Positions 53,639-63,337 of a stretch of 64,000 nt of DNA are shown here, piece by piece. How positions within the stretch are numbered: the stretch's first letter is position 1; the number at the start of each line of letters is the position of its first letter. The translations under genes and the position numbers were made by a program. This stretch comes from Otatea glauca. Taxonomy: Eukaryota; Streptophyta; Magnoliopsida; Poales; Poaceae. Below the pieces are notes generated by a model that saw nothing but the letters and a program-made list of their open reading frames with translations, had not been told where the DNA came from and did no database searches. The stretch is from positions 6,177,278 through 6,241,277 of the forward strand of contig CM070720.1 in the NCBI GenBank assembly GCA_036346275.1. Direction: 5' to 3'.

Positions 53639-54474
53639 TCTTCTTATCCGCCAGTACTTTTTGCGAGCCCGTTTCCAATGCCCTGATTTCTTGCAATAGA
53701 AGCATTGGGTATCAGGTTGAGGGCCAACTTTAAGCTTCTGAAGCTTAGTTTTGAGGCTTGCGATCTCATCTTGAGCCTTGCCCTTGCCCTTGCCCTTGCT
53801 CTTTCCGTTCCCCCACCTTAGCCTTCCTCTTTTGAAAGCGGTTGTTTTGAACCATCATCACATGATTGTGTTTTTCTTAATGCTTTCCTCAGCCTTGAGC
53901 ATCCCATGTAGCTCGGTTAGGCACTTCTCCATGCTATTCATATGAAAATTCATAATGAATGGCTCAAAACTCGAGGCGTAGACGGAGAATAACATCTGTG
54001 GCCAAACCGAGGCTAAGGGAAACTCAAGTTTTCCAATCTCCCAATGTAACCAATCATCTTGATCACATGAGGATGACTGATGCCTTCACCCGACTTACAA
54101 GCAAATAAAAGCTTTGAGATACCATACCTCTCAGCTCTTGCTTGATTCCTAAACATGCCCTTCAAGCCCACAATCATATTGTAAGCATCCTGGTCCTCAT
54201 ATTGCTTTTGGAGCTCAGAGTCCATGGTGACTAGCATGAGACAGTGACTCTCTGAAGCATTAACATGCTTTTCATATTCAACCTTCAAATTGCGAGCAAA
54301 GCATTTTGGTGGTTCATCAGAATTGGATTCTCTAGAACATAGTCCTTCTTTTCATGCTTGAGAACAATTCTCAGGTTGCGATACCAATCAACAAAATTAG
54401 TTCCATTCAGTTTTTCCTTTCCAAAACCGATCTCAAAGCAAAACCAGTGTAGCAGGAGTAGGAGAAGGTGCCAT
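53639..54474 (-). pseudogene. gag: Copia H gag
   Basis: The probable start is the ATG at 54474 (MAPSPTPAT); a frameshift follows before KLNGTNFVDWYRNLRIVLKH. The frame 54288-54013 has ESHCLMLVTMDSELQKQYED and AYNMIVGLKGMFRNQARAE. The zinc knuckle near 53705 reads CFYCKKSGHWKRAR, so the final Cys is Arg. A Lys/Gly repeat (GKGKGKGK) precedes it at about 53790. Confidence 0.83.
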
Positions 54475-56050
54475 TGAACTACAACAAAACAAGCAAAGAT
54501 TCTAAGCACTATGTTTATGTAAAACTTTTATTAAACTTTTAATTAAAGACACTTCTATTTTATGTCCCTTTATAGACACATAGTGAGTATTCAAGATCCA
54601 TATTCATCAAACACTAGTGAGCTTTGGCATCACTGCTAGAAATTTAATGACATAGGTAAGCAACACCTTTGCTAATTACATCATATGTAACTCTTGTTTG
54701 TTGAGTATGAAAACAAGTAATGAATGCCTCCATCAACTTGACTCATGGCCAGTCAACTGCCCCAAGGGCTCACATGAGGAGGAGCACTTCCCGTATTCGG
54801 GTGCCAATTAAGAAACCTGCCTCATGTGTGTTTTCCTAGACACCACTTGTCTTGTATAGGTTCCATCATTACTGAAATCAAATCCCAACTACTTATGTCC
54901 TCAAGCCCAAAACCGTTTTGATAGCTTGATTAAATCTACCATTGTTATGCGTGATGTGTCCAACACATCCCTATCATCTATTGAGATAGCCATTGATATA
55001 CTACTTTGGCAGTCATATCAATAACGATCTAAATTCTTGATAGGTGCAACAATTGGATGGACAATTTGATTTAAAATTTTTAACAATAGGGATGAACAAA
55101 GATTACTATGAACATGGCATCACATGCAATGAGCATAAAGAAAATAGCAAGGATTAAACACACATCCACAGAAAATCAAAATAAGCTGTGAAATAGCATA
55201 ACCCTTAGCATTAAGATCTCCATCATCATGCTTGTTTGTTCACCTAGCCACCTTGCTTGATACCATCGTCTTCATCATTATGGATGCAACTCCTTACAAC
55301 TTTTGATAATGAATTTTACATGAGGGTTTGAAGCATCACAAGTCGACACGCAGGTCGTTATACAATTAAAATAGCCTTATGGCTTGACACGGCACGCAAG
55401 CCATGTGGAAATTACATGCATCACATACACATAGGCCATACCATTTCACATAATTCCCTGCAAAAACGAGTTAAACAAAAGCAACCCTACGACTCCGGGG
55501 TCCGAGGGGCAGCGCCCCTGGCGGCGTCCGAGGGCAGCGCCCTTGGAAATTTTTTTAGAGGCATGTCTTCTGACATTGGAAAACACCCTCAAAATTTCCA
55601 CGGATCAACCAGATTGACCCAATCCGATCTAACATGATTGGCTTGGTCCCATATGGATACGTTTCAGAAACCCTGATGGCGGTAACCCGACCGGTAAGGG
55701 TAACGTCGTACCATGAACGGACTCACCCAAATCAATATTGAATCTGTTTGCGCTTACCATGGATCAACCAGATTGACCCAATCCAACTCAATCTGATTGG
55801 CTTGGTCCCATATGGATACGTTTGTAAAACCACGATGGCGGTAACCCGACCGGTAAGGGTAATGTCGTACCATGAACGGACTCACCCAAATCAAGATTGA
55901 GTCGGTTTGCACTTTCCTCAAACCCTAAACCGATCGATCTCATCGATGGCTGCCGTCACCAATTCATCACATGAACTGGCTGAACATGTAATAGATCCAA
56001 TCTACTAACCTTACACATCATATGTGCAACATCCAGATCACAAAACTATA
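54475..56050 (-). other. Copia H leader between PBS and gag
   Basis: About 1.6 kb without a credible gene. It holds a 159-bp tandem duplication (55602-55914) and, at about 55495-55550, two close copies of GGGCAGCGCCC(C/T)TGG. Long leaders are common in Angela-type copia elements. Confidence 0.75.
55602..55914. repeat. 159-bp tandem duplication in the copia H leader
   Basis: GATCAACCAGATTGACCC at 55603 recurs at 55762. Both units contain GGCTTGGTCCCATATGGATA, GATGGCGGTAACCCGACCGG and CATGAACGGACTCACCCAAA in order. Unit 1 is 55602-55760 and unit 2 about 55761-55914. Confidence 0.93.
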
Positions 56051-56069
56051 CGAGATGGCTCTGATACCA
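56051..56069 (-). promoter_or_regulatory. Copia H primer binding site (initiator-Met)
   Basis: On the minus strand TGGTATCAGAGCCATCTCG starts two bases after the LTR end at 56071, an exact initiator-Met match over TGGTATCAGAGCC. Confidence 0.95.
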
Positions 56070-56070
56070 C

Positions 56071-57433
56071 TGAAGAGGAACGCGGTATGCTACGCAAGCA
56101 CAAAAAAATCTACCGCGTAACGTAAAGCTACCGCAAGAAGGGATCATAGATAAGATTACCACTAGACGCGCAGTTGCGGAATCCTTCCCGCATCGATGTA
56201 GTGGATCGTCCTCGCCGCAGTCGTTGCGTCGATGTAGTGGATCGTCCTCGCCTTGCCGTGGATCGTCCTCCCACGCCGCAGATCAGCAGCGTCACCGCAG
56301 AGTCCACACGTCCCCGAGATGGAACGCGTGCGTCGTGTGCAAGCACCAGTCGCTCGGCGAGGGACAGCGAGAGGAGTAGGCTAGGGTTTGAGTGAATCAC
56401 TCCTAAACCGTGGAAAGCACACCTGTGCCCTCCTCCTCCCCTCCTTATATAGCCACGAGATGAAACCCTAAACTAGGGCCCATCAGCGTGCTAAGCCCAC
56501 GAGGTTCATTAATTACGGATCCAATCCAAATTAATGCGTCCGAGCCCATTAAGTGTGTGACCCTGTAGGTTCACGTACGTTTGGACGTGGATTCGGAAAA
56601 CTCCTTTTCAATCCAATAGTTGGTAGTGGCTTCTTGCAAAGTATGCCAACTCCCAAACATACTATGATCAAATCGGACCTAACCTATCAAAAGTACTCAT
56701 GTAATAATCCCTTTGCCAAGTATATGAAGATTGATCTCAAGGCGAGAAGCATGTCATCCTTTGATGATTCAATCCATCTCTCGTATCCGTGATATATTAA
56801 TAAGTTGTGATTGACTCCTCAATCACGGCATGGCCATGCACTTCCTTAATCATATCACACGAGTGGCCTTGTCATATATCTCCGTTTCATTGGAGTGGCA
56901 AATTCCATCTTGACTGCTCACTTCCCTTTGCACGTTTCATAGTAAACATGAAAGCTACCTTTATAACTATCCGGTTAGGAAGTAGTGTTTGATAGCCCCA
57001 AGGAAAACTATTACACATGTAGAGAATATGACAATCTCAGGTCTAAGGATCATACATCTACTAGGTATGAGATACATCGATGACACATAAGAATGAAACA
57101 TTCTCGCGATGTCCCATTGCGGGTCTATCTAACCCATGTTCTTCAACATGCGTCCACAATGTATAGATGATATCTCCATATCCCATGATCTATGAAGCAT
57201 GATCATCGATCACTACATGTGCTGATCTATTCATCGTTGTCCTATACGATGATATCCGATCAGAGATATTTATCGAATTACATCATTAAGTAAAGAGCTT
57301 CATAAGCAAGTCACATACTTGTTGATCAATACAACGATATACATTCATTGGACCAATAATCATATTATTATTCATAAACATAGTCATATGTTACAATCAT
57401 CTAAATGATTGCCTCAAGGGCATAACACTAACA
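56071..57433 (-). repeat. Copia H 5' LTR
   Basis: 1363 bp, with TATATAAGG on the minus strand at about 56445-56453. The downstream part (56190-56290) holds short repeats of GATGTAGTGGATCGTCCTCG. It ends at the PBS. Confidence 0.95.
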
Positions 57434-57915
57434 ACATCATGAGGTCAGTTTCTTGTGAGAGTGTATATAAACTCCTGGAGACGTCCAGGACAGAGATACA
57501 GAATTCCTCCTCCATTCTTCCTCCTCAACTCTAAGTGCTGTACTATTGTGTTGCGCTGTTGAACCGCGCCGCCTTCCTCCTCGGCGTGCACCGTGAAGGA
57601 GGGTGAGCGGTATCTTCGAACCATTGCCGCAGAGTTCACCTGCACGAGGGCGGCAATAAGGTTTCTGGGCAGCGCATCAGCGCGACCGCTCTGCTTCTTC
57701 CTCAACATCGACTACTTCCACGTCTGCGCTGCTTCCTTTTCTTCAACTAGCCCAATAGTAAGTAACTCGAGTGATAAATCAATTCCATTACCATACAATT
57801 CTTGAGCATATTCTGAAGTACAATGTGTTATCTGCTGTTTTATGCATCTCTAGTCTTTTGTTACTTTTGCCTCAATTTAAAATTTGGACTAAAAATATTG
57901 CAAATTTTTCCAACA
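57434..57915 (+). repeat. Copia G 5' LTR, right piece
   Basis: It begins with the second acatc copy and matches 62865-63337. A TATATAAAC box is at 57464-57471, 25 bp beyond the duplication. It ends TTTTTCCAACA. The first ~50 and last ~200 bases match the 3' LTR closely, while the GC-rich middle differs by many short indels. Confidence 0.92.
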
Positions 57916-57954
57916 ATCCAGAAACCTTATTGTGAATATTTTTGTGAATCAGCA

Positions 57955-58790
57955 ATGGCTGGTGCTTCGGATGCAATGAAACCTGAGAGGTTTTCTGGTG
58001 TCAATTTTCGTAGATGGCAGACAAGAGCCAAGTTTTGGCTCATGTCATTGGGGCTGTGGTGGGTGATCCACCCACAGTATCCATTTACGATTGACCAGAA
58101 CCTGCAGTTTGACGATGCGAACAACACCGCACTAGGCTGCCTTCTGACTATTTTGGCAGATCAGCTCTATGATGTGTATATGAACTACACATCTGCCACT
58201 GAGTTGTGGGATGCACTTGACCAGAAATATGCCGTCGAAGGTTGGTCACCTGGTTGTATGTGTGTGAGCAATTTTTTGATTTTAGCATGGATGATGCTAA
58301 GTCGATTGTTGCACAAGCACACGAACTCCAGCTACTAGTTGGCGAGATTGCGCATTTGGGTTGTGCATTGCCTCCTAAGTTTGTGGCTGCGGGCATTGTT
58401 GCCAAACTTCCCTCAACTTGGAGGGATTTTGCTACTAGCTTAAAGCACAAAAGGGAAGAGATTTCTGTTGAGGATCTCATTGCAGCCCTTGATGTGGAAG
58501 AAAAGGCAAGAGCAAAAGATGCACCAAGCACCTCTAATCAGAACAATGCCAATGTCGTTGAGAAGAAATCATATGGCAAGAACTTCAAAGGCTATAAACC
58601 AAACAAGACAACTAGCTTTAAAAACAAGAAAATTGAGAAAAGGGACATGAAGAACATCACCTGTTTTGTGTGCGGAAAGGATGGTCATATGGCAAAAGAC
58701 TGTCGCTATCGCAAAAACAGGACAAATGAACCGGGCAAGAAAAATGCCAACGTGACCATAGGCGAGGCCTCGACTTCAGGAGGGTATGGT
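57955..58790 (+). pseudogene. gag: Copia G gag
   Basis: It starts at MAGASDAMKPERFSGVNFRR, only 39 bp after the LTR. WQTRAKFWLMSLGLWWVI and TSATELWDALDQKYA are copia gag motifs; a frameshift near 58245 moves to EQFFDFSMDDAKSIVAQAHE and GIVAKLPSTWRDFATSLKHK. The knuckle CFVCGKDGHMAKDCRYRK is at about 58662-58710 and complete. One frameshift is the only clear lesion. Confidence 0.88.
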
Positions 58791-59107
58791 AATTCTCCTG
58801 TTGTCTTTTCAGCATGTCAATCCACTGATTGGTGGGTTGATACTGGTGCTAATGTTCACGTGTGTTCTGATGTTTCCTTATTTTCTTCTTACCAGGCAGC
58901 CGGAGCTTCCTCCATCCTAATGGGAGCGGGTCGCATGCTTCATTCTTAGTGTTGGCACGGTGGATCCGAGGCTTACTTCAGGAAGATTGTCCACTTCAAG
59001 AGCGTAAAACATGCGCCAACAATAAAAAGAACCTCATTAGTGGTTCTCTCCTATGCGAGATGGTTATAAGCTAGTATTTGAATCAAATAAAGTTGTAATA
59101 TCAAAGT
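58791..59107 (+). pseudogene. pol: Copia G protease
   Basis: TDWWVDTGANVHVCSDVSLF (about 58827-58880) carries the DTG active site in frame with gag. The frame stops at TAG (58947-58949); the remaining part (SSVGTVDPRLTSGRLST-like) is shifted. The downstream region joins integrase after 59100. Confidence 0.83.
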
Positions 59108-60110
59108 ATGGGAACTTTGTTGGTAAAGGCTATGAGTGGAGGCTTGTTCGCCTCAAGTACTCTAGAGTCTTGTTATAATATGAATATTGCAACTGGTTTG
59201 AATAAATGTGAGGCCAATATTTGGCATTCTTGTTTTTGTCATATTGGTTTTGATAGCATTGCCCGAATGTCCAGATTACAATTAATTCCAAAATGTGATA
59301 TTGTCAAAGGATCAAAGTGCCATTCTTGTGTGCAAGCAAAGCAACCTAGAAAACCCTTTAAGGGATTAGAGGAAGAAAAGAACTTGGCACCACTAGATCT
59401 TGTCCATTCTGACCTGTGTGAAATGAATGGATTGTTGACAAAAGGAGGCAAAAGATATTTTCTAACTTTTATAGATGATGCAACACGTTATTGTTATGTG
59501 TATTTGTTGAAAACAAAGGATGAAGCTTTAAACTACTTCAAAATTTATAAGGTCGAGGTTGAGAACCAACTAGAAAAGAAAATTAAAAGACTAAGGTCTG
59601 ATCGTGGAGGAGAGTATATCTCTCATGAATTCTCCCAGTTCTGTTCTGAGCATGGTATAATCCATGAAGTAACACCACCATATTCTCCCCAATCAAATGG
59701 GGTAGCTGAGAAGAAAAACCGAACACTAACAGACTTGGTGAATGCCATATTGGAGAGTGCCAGTATGCCTAAAATGTGGTGGGGGGAAGCTATATTAACA
59801 GCAAATTTTGTCATAAATAGAGTAATCACTAAAAAGTGTGAGATTACTCCGTATGAGGGATGGAAGGGGAGAAAGCCCAATGTTAATTTTCTGCGAACTT
59901 GGGGATGTTTGGCAAAAGTCAATATACCATTGCAGAAAAAGAGAAAGCTTGGACCTAAAACAGTCGATTGTATTTTTCTAGGATATGCACATAACAGCAC
60001 GGCCTATAGATTTTTAGTAGTAAAATCAGAAACTCCTGAGATTATTGTTAACACAATAATGGAGTCCAGAGATGCTTCATTTTTTGAGGATATTTATCCT
60101 ATGAGACCAG
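59108..60110 (+). pseudogene. pol: Copia G integrase
   Basis: It is open in one long frame with the start of RT (59108-60517). The zinc finger has WHSCFCHIGFDSIARMSRLQ and CHSCVQAKQ. The core triad is seen in LDLVHSDLCEMNGLL, RLRSDRGGEYISHEF (about 59590) and SNGVAEKKNRTLTDLV (Glu, about 59695-59740). The C-terminal region has TVDCIFLGYAHNSTAYRFL. All triad residues are present, so this is the best-preserved integrase in the window. Confidence 0.9.
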
Positions 60111-61090
60111 CAGGTAGTACTTCACAAACTGAGAATAATCAAACTGATAATAATAATAATGTTGAACCTACCACTATTTCTGAATCAATAAGTGATACAC
60201 TACCAGTAGAAGATATTTCTAAGGAGGATAACAATTTAGTCACAGAGGCTCCTCGTAGGAGCAAGAGACAAAGGGTTGAGAAAACCTTTGGTGACGATTT
60301 TATTGTATACCTCGTGGATGATGTGCCAAAATCTCTTTCAGAGGCTTATGCTCTTCCTGATGCTGAGTATTGGAAAGAGGCGGTCCGTAGCGAGATGGAT
60401 TCCATCATGGCTAACGGGACTTGGAAGATCACTGATCTTCCTAGTGGGTGCAAACCTGTTGGATGCAAGTGGATCTTCAAAAAGAAGATGAGGCCTGATG
60501 GTACTGTTGATAAGTAAAAGGCAAGACTTGTGGCCAAGGGTTATACCCAGAAAAAAGGAGAGGATTATTTTAATACTTATTCTCCTGTTGCTAGATTAAC
60601 TACCATTAGAGTGCTCATTGCATTAGCTGCTTCCCATGGTCTACACGTCCATCAAATGGATGTAAAGACAGCTTTCCTTAATGGAGAGTTGGAGGAAGAA
60701 ATCTATATAGAGCAACCAGATGGTTATGTGATTACTGGACAGGAAAATAAAGTGTGCAAATTATTAAAATCCTTCTATGGCCTAAAGCAAGCACCTAAGC
60801 AATGGCACGAAAAGTTTGATAAAACTTTGACATTTGCTGGTTTTGCTGCTAATGAGGCAGATAAGTGTGTATATTATCGTCATGGTAGGGGTCAAGGTGT
60901 TATTTTGTGTTTGTATGTTGATGACATACTTATATTTGGAACAAACACTTCTGTAATTGACGAGGTCAAAACTTTCTTATCTCGATGCTTTGATATGAAA
61001 GACTTGGGAGAGGCAGATGTTATTCTGAATATTAAATTCATTAAGAATGAGGATGGGATCATTTTGCTTCAATCCCATTATCTTTGAGAA
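60111..61090 (+). pseudogene. pol: Copia G reverse transcriptase
   Basis: The N-terminal part (ALPDAEYWKEAVRSEMDSIM, GCKPVGCKWIFKKKM) lies in the integrase frame up to a TAA at 60515. The following frame 60530-61087 has YTQKKGEDYFNTYSPVARL, HQMDVKTAFLNGELEEEIY, KSFYGLKQAPKQWHEKFDK and the catalytic LCLYVDDILIFGTN (about 60908-60945), then FDMKDLGEADVILNIKF. YVDD is intact. Confidence 0.9.
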
Positions 61091-61859
61091 AATATTGAGT
61101 CAATTCGGCTTTGAGAATTGCAAAATTTCCCCAACACCTTACGATCCGAGTGTTAAGCTTGGAAAAATCAAGGGTTAGGAAAGATCAATTGAGATATTCA
61201 CAAATTATTGGGTCCCTTATGTATCTAGTGGTGCCACAAGACACGATATCTCATTTCTTGTGAGCAAATTGAGTCGGTTTACATCTAACCCAGAGATGAT
61301 CATTGGGAGGCACTTGAAAGAGTGTTGCGCTACTTGAGAGGCACAACATCTTATGGAATTCACTATCTTTGGATATCCTTCATTTTAGAAGGATATAGTG
61401 ATTCCAATTGGATCTCGATGCGAGATGAGATCAAAGCTACAAGTGGTTATGTTTTTACTTTAGTGGTCTGTCATAGCTTTCATGGAGGTCTTGCAAGCAG
61501 ACCATATTAACGAGGTCAACCATGGAAGCTGAACTCGTAGCACTAGACACGACCATTTGTTGAGGTGAATGGCTTAGAGAGCTGTTGGACTTGCCATTGG
61601 TTGAGAAACCAATACGGCGATCTTAATGTCTCGCGATAACCGAACAAAGTGTTGACTAAGGTTATGAGTACTAAGGATAACATGAAGTCCTCCGGACATG
61701 TGAAGCGAGGCTTAAAACTCACAAAAATTGAGAAACTCCGGAGTTATTGCTGTGAATTATATTCGTACTGAGAAAAATCTGGCAGATCCTTTTACAAAAG
61801 GACTTGCAAGGAAAGTGATTTCCATTGCGTCTATGGACATAGGCATGAGGCCCGTTTGA
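61091..61859 (+). pseudogene. pol: Copia G RNase H, heavily frameshifted
   Basis: Recognisable pieces are LRYLRGTTSYGIHY (about 61325), EGYSDSNWISMRDEIKATSG (first Asp, about 61390-61450), and the C-terminal LADPFTKGLARKVI (61780-61820) ending IGMRPV and TGA at 61857-61859. Frames change at least four times between 61090 and 61780. Confidence 0.8.
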
Positions 61860-62420
61860 GTTACACCACAACGGTAACCCATATCTTCCTGATCGGAGAT
61901 CCCGTGAATTAGGTAATGGGAAAAACAAGTTGATGTTGTAACAAGAGAGTACATATTATTGTACCTGTGTCCTAATAGACAAAGTACTCTCGACTGTACG
62001 GAAGGTTGGCTTAAAGCCTTAATGTATTCTAGTGTTTAAAAATAAAGGTATTGGCCTACAGGATACCTATAATGAATACACCTACTTGAGCTCAACTGTG
62101 AGGTCGCAGTTCACGAGGATGGGGCATTCTCTAGAAAGCTCATGAGTAGATAAGGGAGCATGACCATATAACGCTCCGTTTAGGCGTGGTTTTTTGGCAG
62201 CCTAGTATCAGTTGAGATTTTCAAGTGAAGTCTGATCACGAAAAGCTATGAATTCAAGGCATAGTCCATTCATCAGCTGTGAGAGGATGAATCTTGCTAA
62301 TCTAGGTGCAAGTTCAACCCGTACGGGACTTACACTAAAAAGACTAGTATATTAACAACACATCAGCACAGTATTTTTTTGTTATCTTTTCTGCTGTTTG
62401 CTTTGGAATTGGTGGGGGAT
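61860..62420 (+). other. Copia G 3' non-coding region and polypurine tract
   Basis: 560 bp without a gene between pol and the LTR. It closes with GGTGGGGGAT (62411-62420), the polypurine tract directly before the LTR start. Confidence 0.8.
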
Positions 62421-63337
62421 TGTTAGAAATTGACCCATTGGGTGGCCCATTTCCTTTAATTCCAAAGCATGCATGGTTTAGTACCATATCGCCAAGCCAA
62501 GTGGAGGAAAGGCAATTTAAAAGGTGGAGTCCTTGCCACCTCTTGATTAATTACACTTGGCATGAGAATGGCATAGGGTGGACAGTGGCTAAACACACAC
62601 GCACGCGCGCGCGCATTCGCGTATTTTGGCGTGAAAATACGCGTGACTTGTGACTTGCGACGAGCAATCACGCCGCGTCGTTATGTGTATCCTGACACTT
62701 TGAATTCATCTTTTTGTTTTACTGAACCCTGCATTTATCTCTCCATTCAATCTGTTTAAATGCGATTTAAACATATATTTGAATTATGTGTCATTATGCA
62801 GTCAGTTACCAGTGAGTTAATTGACATTATTTGTCAGTTACTAGTAACTGCCGCATTTAACTGACATCATGAAGTCAGTTTCTTGTGAGAGTGTATATAA
62901 ACTCTGAGAGCGCCCGGGACGTAGATCTGAAATTCCTCCTCCATTCTTCCTCCTCAACTCTAAGTGTTGTCTTGTTGTGTTGCTTGTTGTTGAACGCACG
63001 CCTTCCTCCTCGGCGTGCACCGTGAAGGAGGGTGAGCGGTATCTCGAACCATTGCCGCGAGTTCACCGCACGAGGGCGGCAATAAGGTTCTGAGGCGCGC
63101 ATCACGATCGCCTCGCTTCTTCCTCGACATCGACTACTTCCACGTCTGCGCTGCTTCCTTTTCTTCAACAAGCCCAATAGTAAGTAACTCGAGTGATAAA
63201 TCAATTCCATTACCATACAATTCTTGAGCATATTCTGAAGTACAATGTGTTATCTGCTGTTTTATGCATCTCTAGTCTTTTGTTACTTTTGCCTCAATTT
63301 AAAATCTGGACTAAAAATATTGCAAATTTTTCCAACA
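62421..63337 (+). repeat. Copia G 3' LTR, complete
   Basis: 917 bp from TGTTAGAAATTGACCC to TTTTTCCAACA. A TATATAAAC box is at 62894-62901. A (CA)(CG) run at 62592-62615 leads into a short inverted repeat (CGCGTATTTTGGCGTGAAAATACGCG core at about 62618-62643). The right flank gtacc (63338) belongs to F. Confidence 0.92.

Larger units (their letters stand above)
49188..57433 (-). mobile_element. Complete Ty1/copia element H inserted in the 5' LTR of G, TSD acatc
   Basis: On the minus strand it starts TGTTAGTGTTATGCCC (57433) and ends CGTTCCTCTTCA (49188). The duplication acatc is at 49183-49187 and 57434-57438, and removing H and one copy restores the uninterrupted 3' LTR sequence of G. LTRs, PBS, PPT, gag, protease, integrase, RT and RNase H are all present in copia order, 8.25 kb. 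Coding parts have frameshifts. The LTR start resembles Angela/BARE-type copia LTRs of grasses. Confidence 0.95.
49073..63337 (+). mobile_element. Ty1/copia element G, 5' LTR split by copia H
   Basis: Its parts are a 115-bp LTR fragment (49073-49187), the insertion H (49188-57433), the remainder of the 5' LTR (57434-57915), gag, protease, integrase, RT, RNase H, PPT and a complete 3' LTR (62421-63337). Domain order with integrase before RT marks Ty1/copia. The first 332 bp of the 5' LTR are deleted together with the rest of element B. The right end lies in a chromovirus integrase frame (F). I do not assign the lineage. Confidence 0.88.

Noticed and set aside
55602..55914. Spaced repeats considered as a CRISPR-like or satellite array
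   Set aside because: Only two units without distinct spacers, inside a copia leader in a plant genome.
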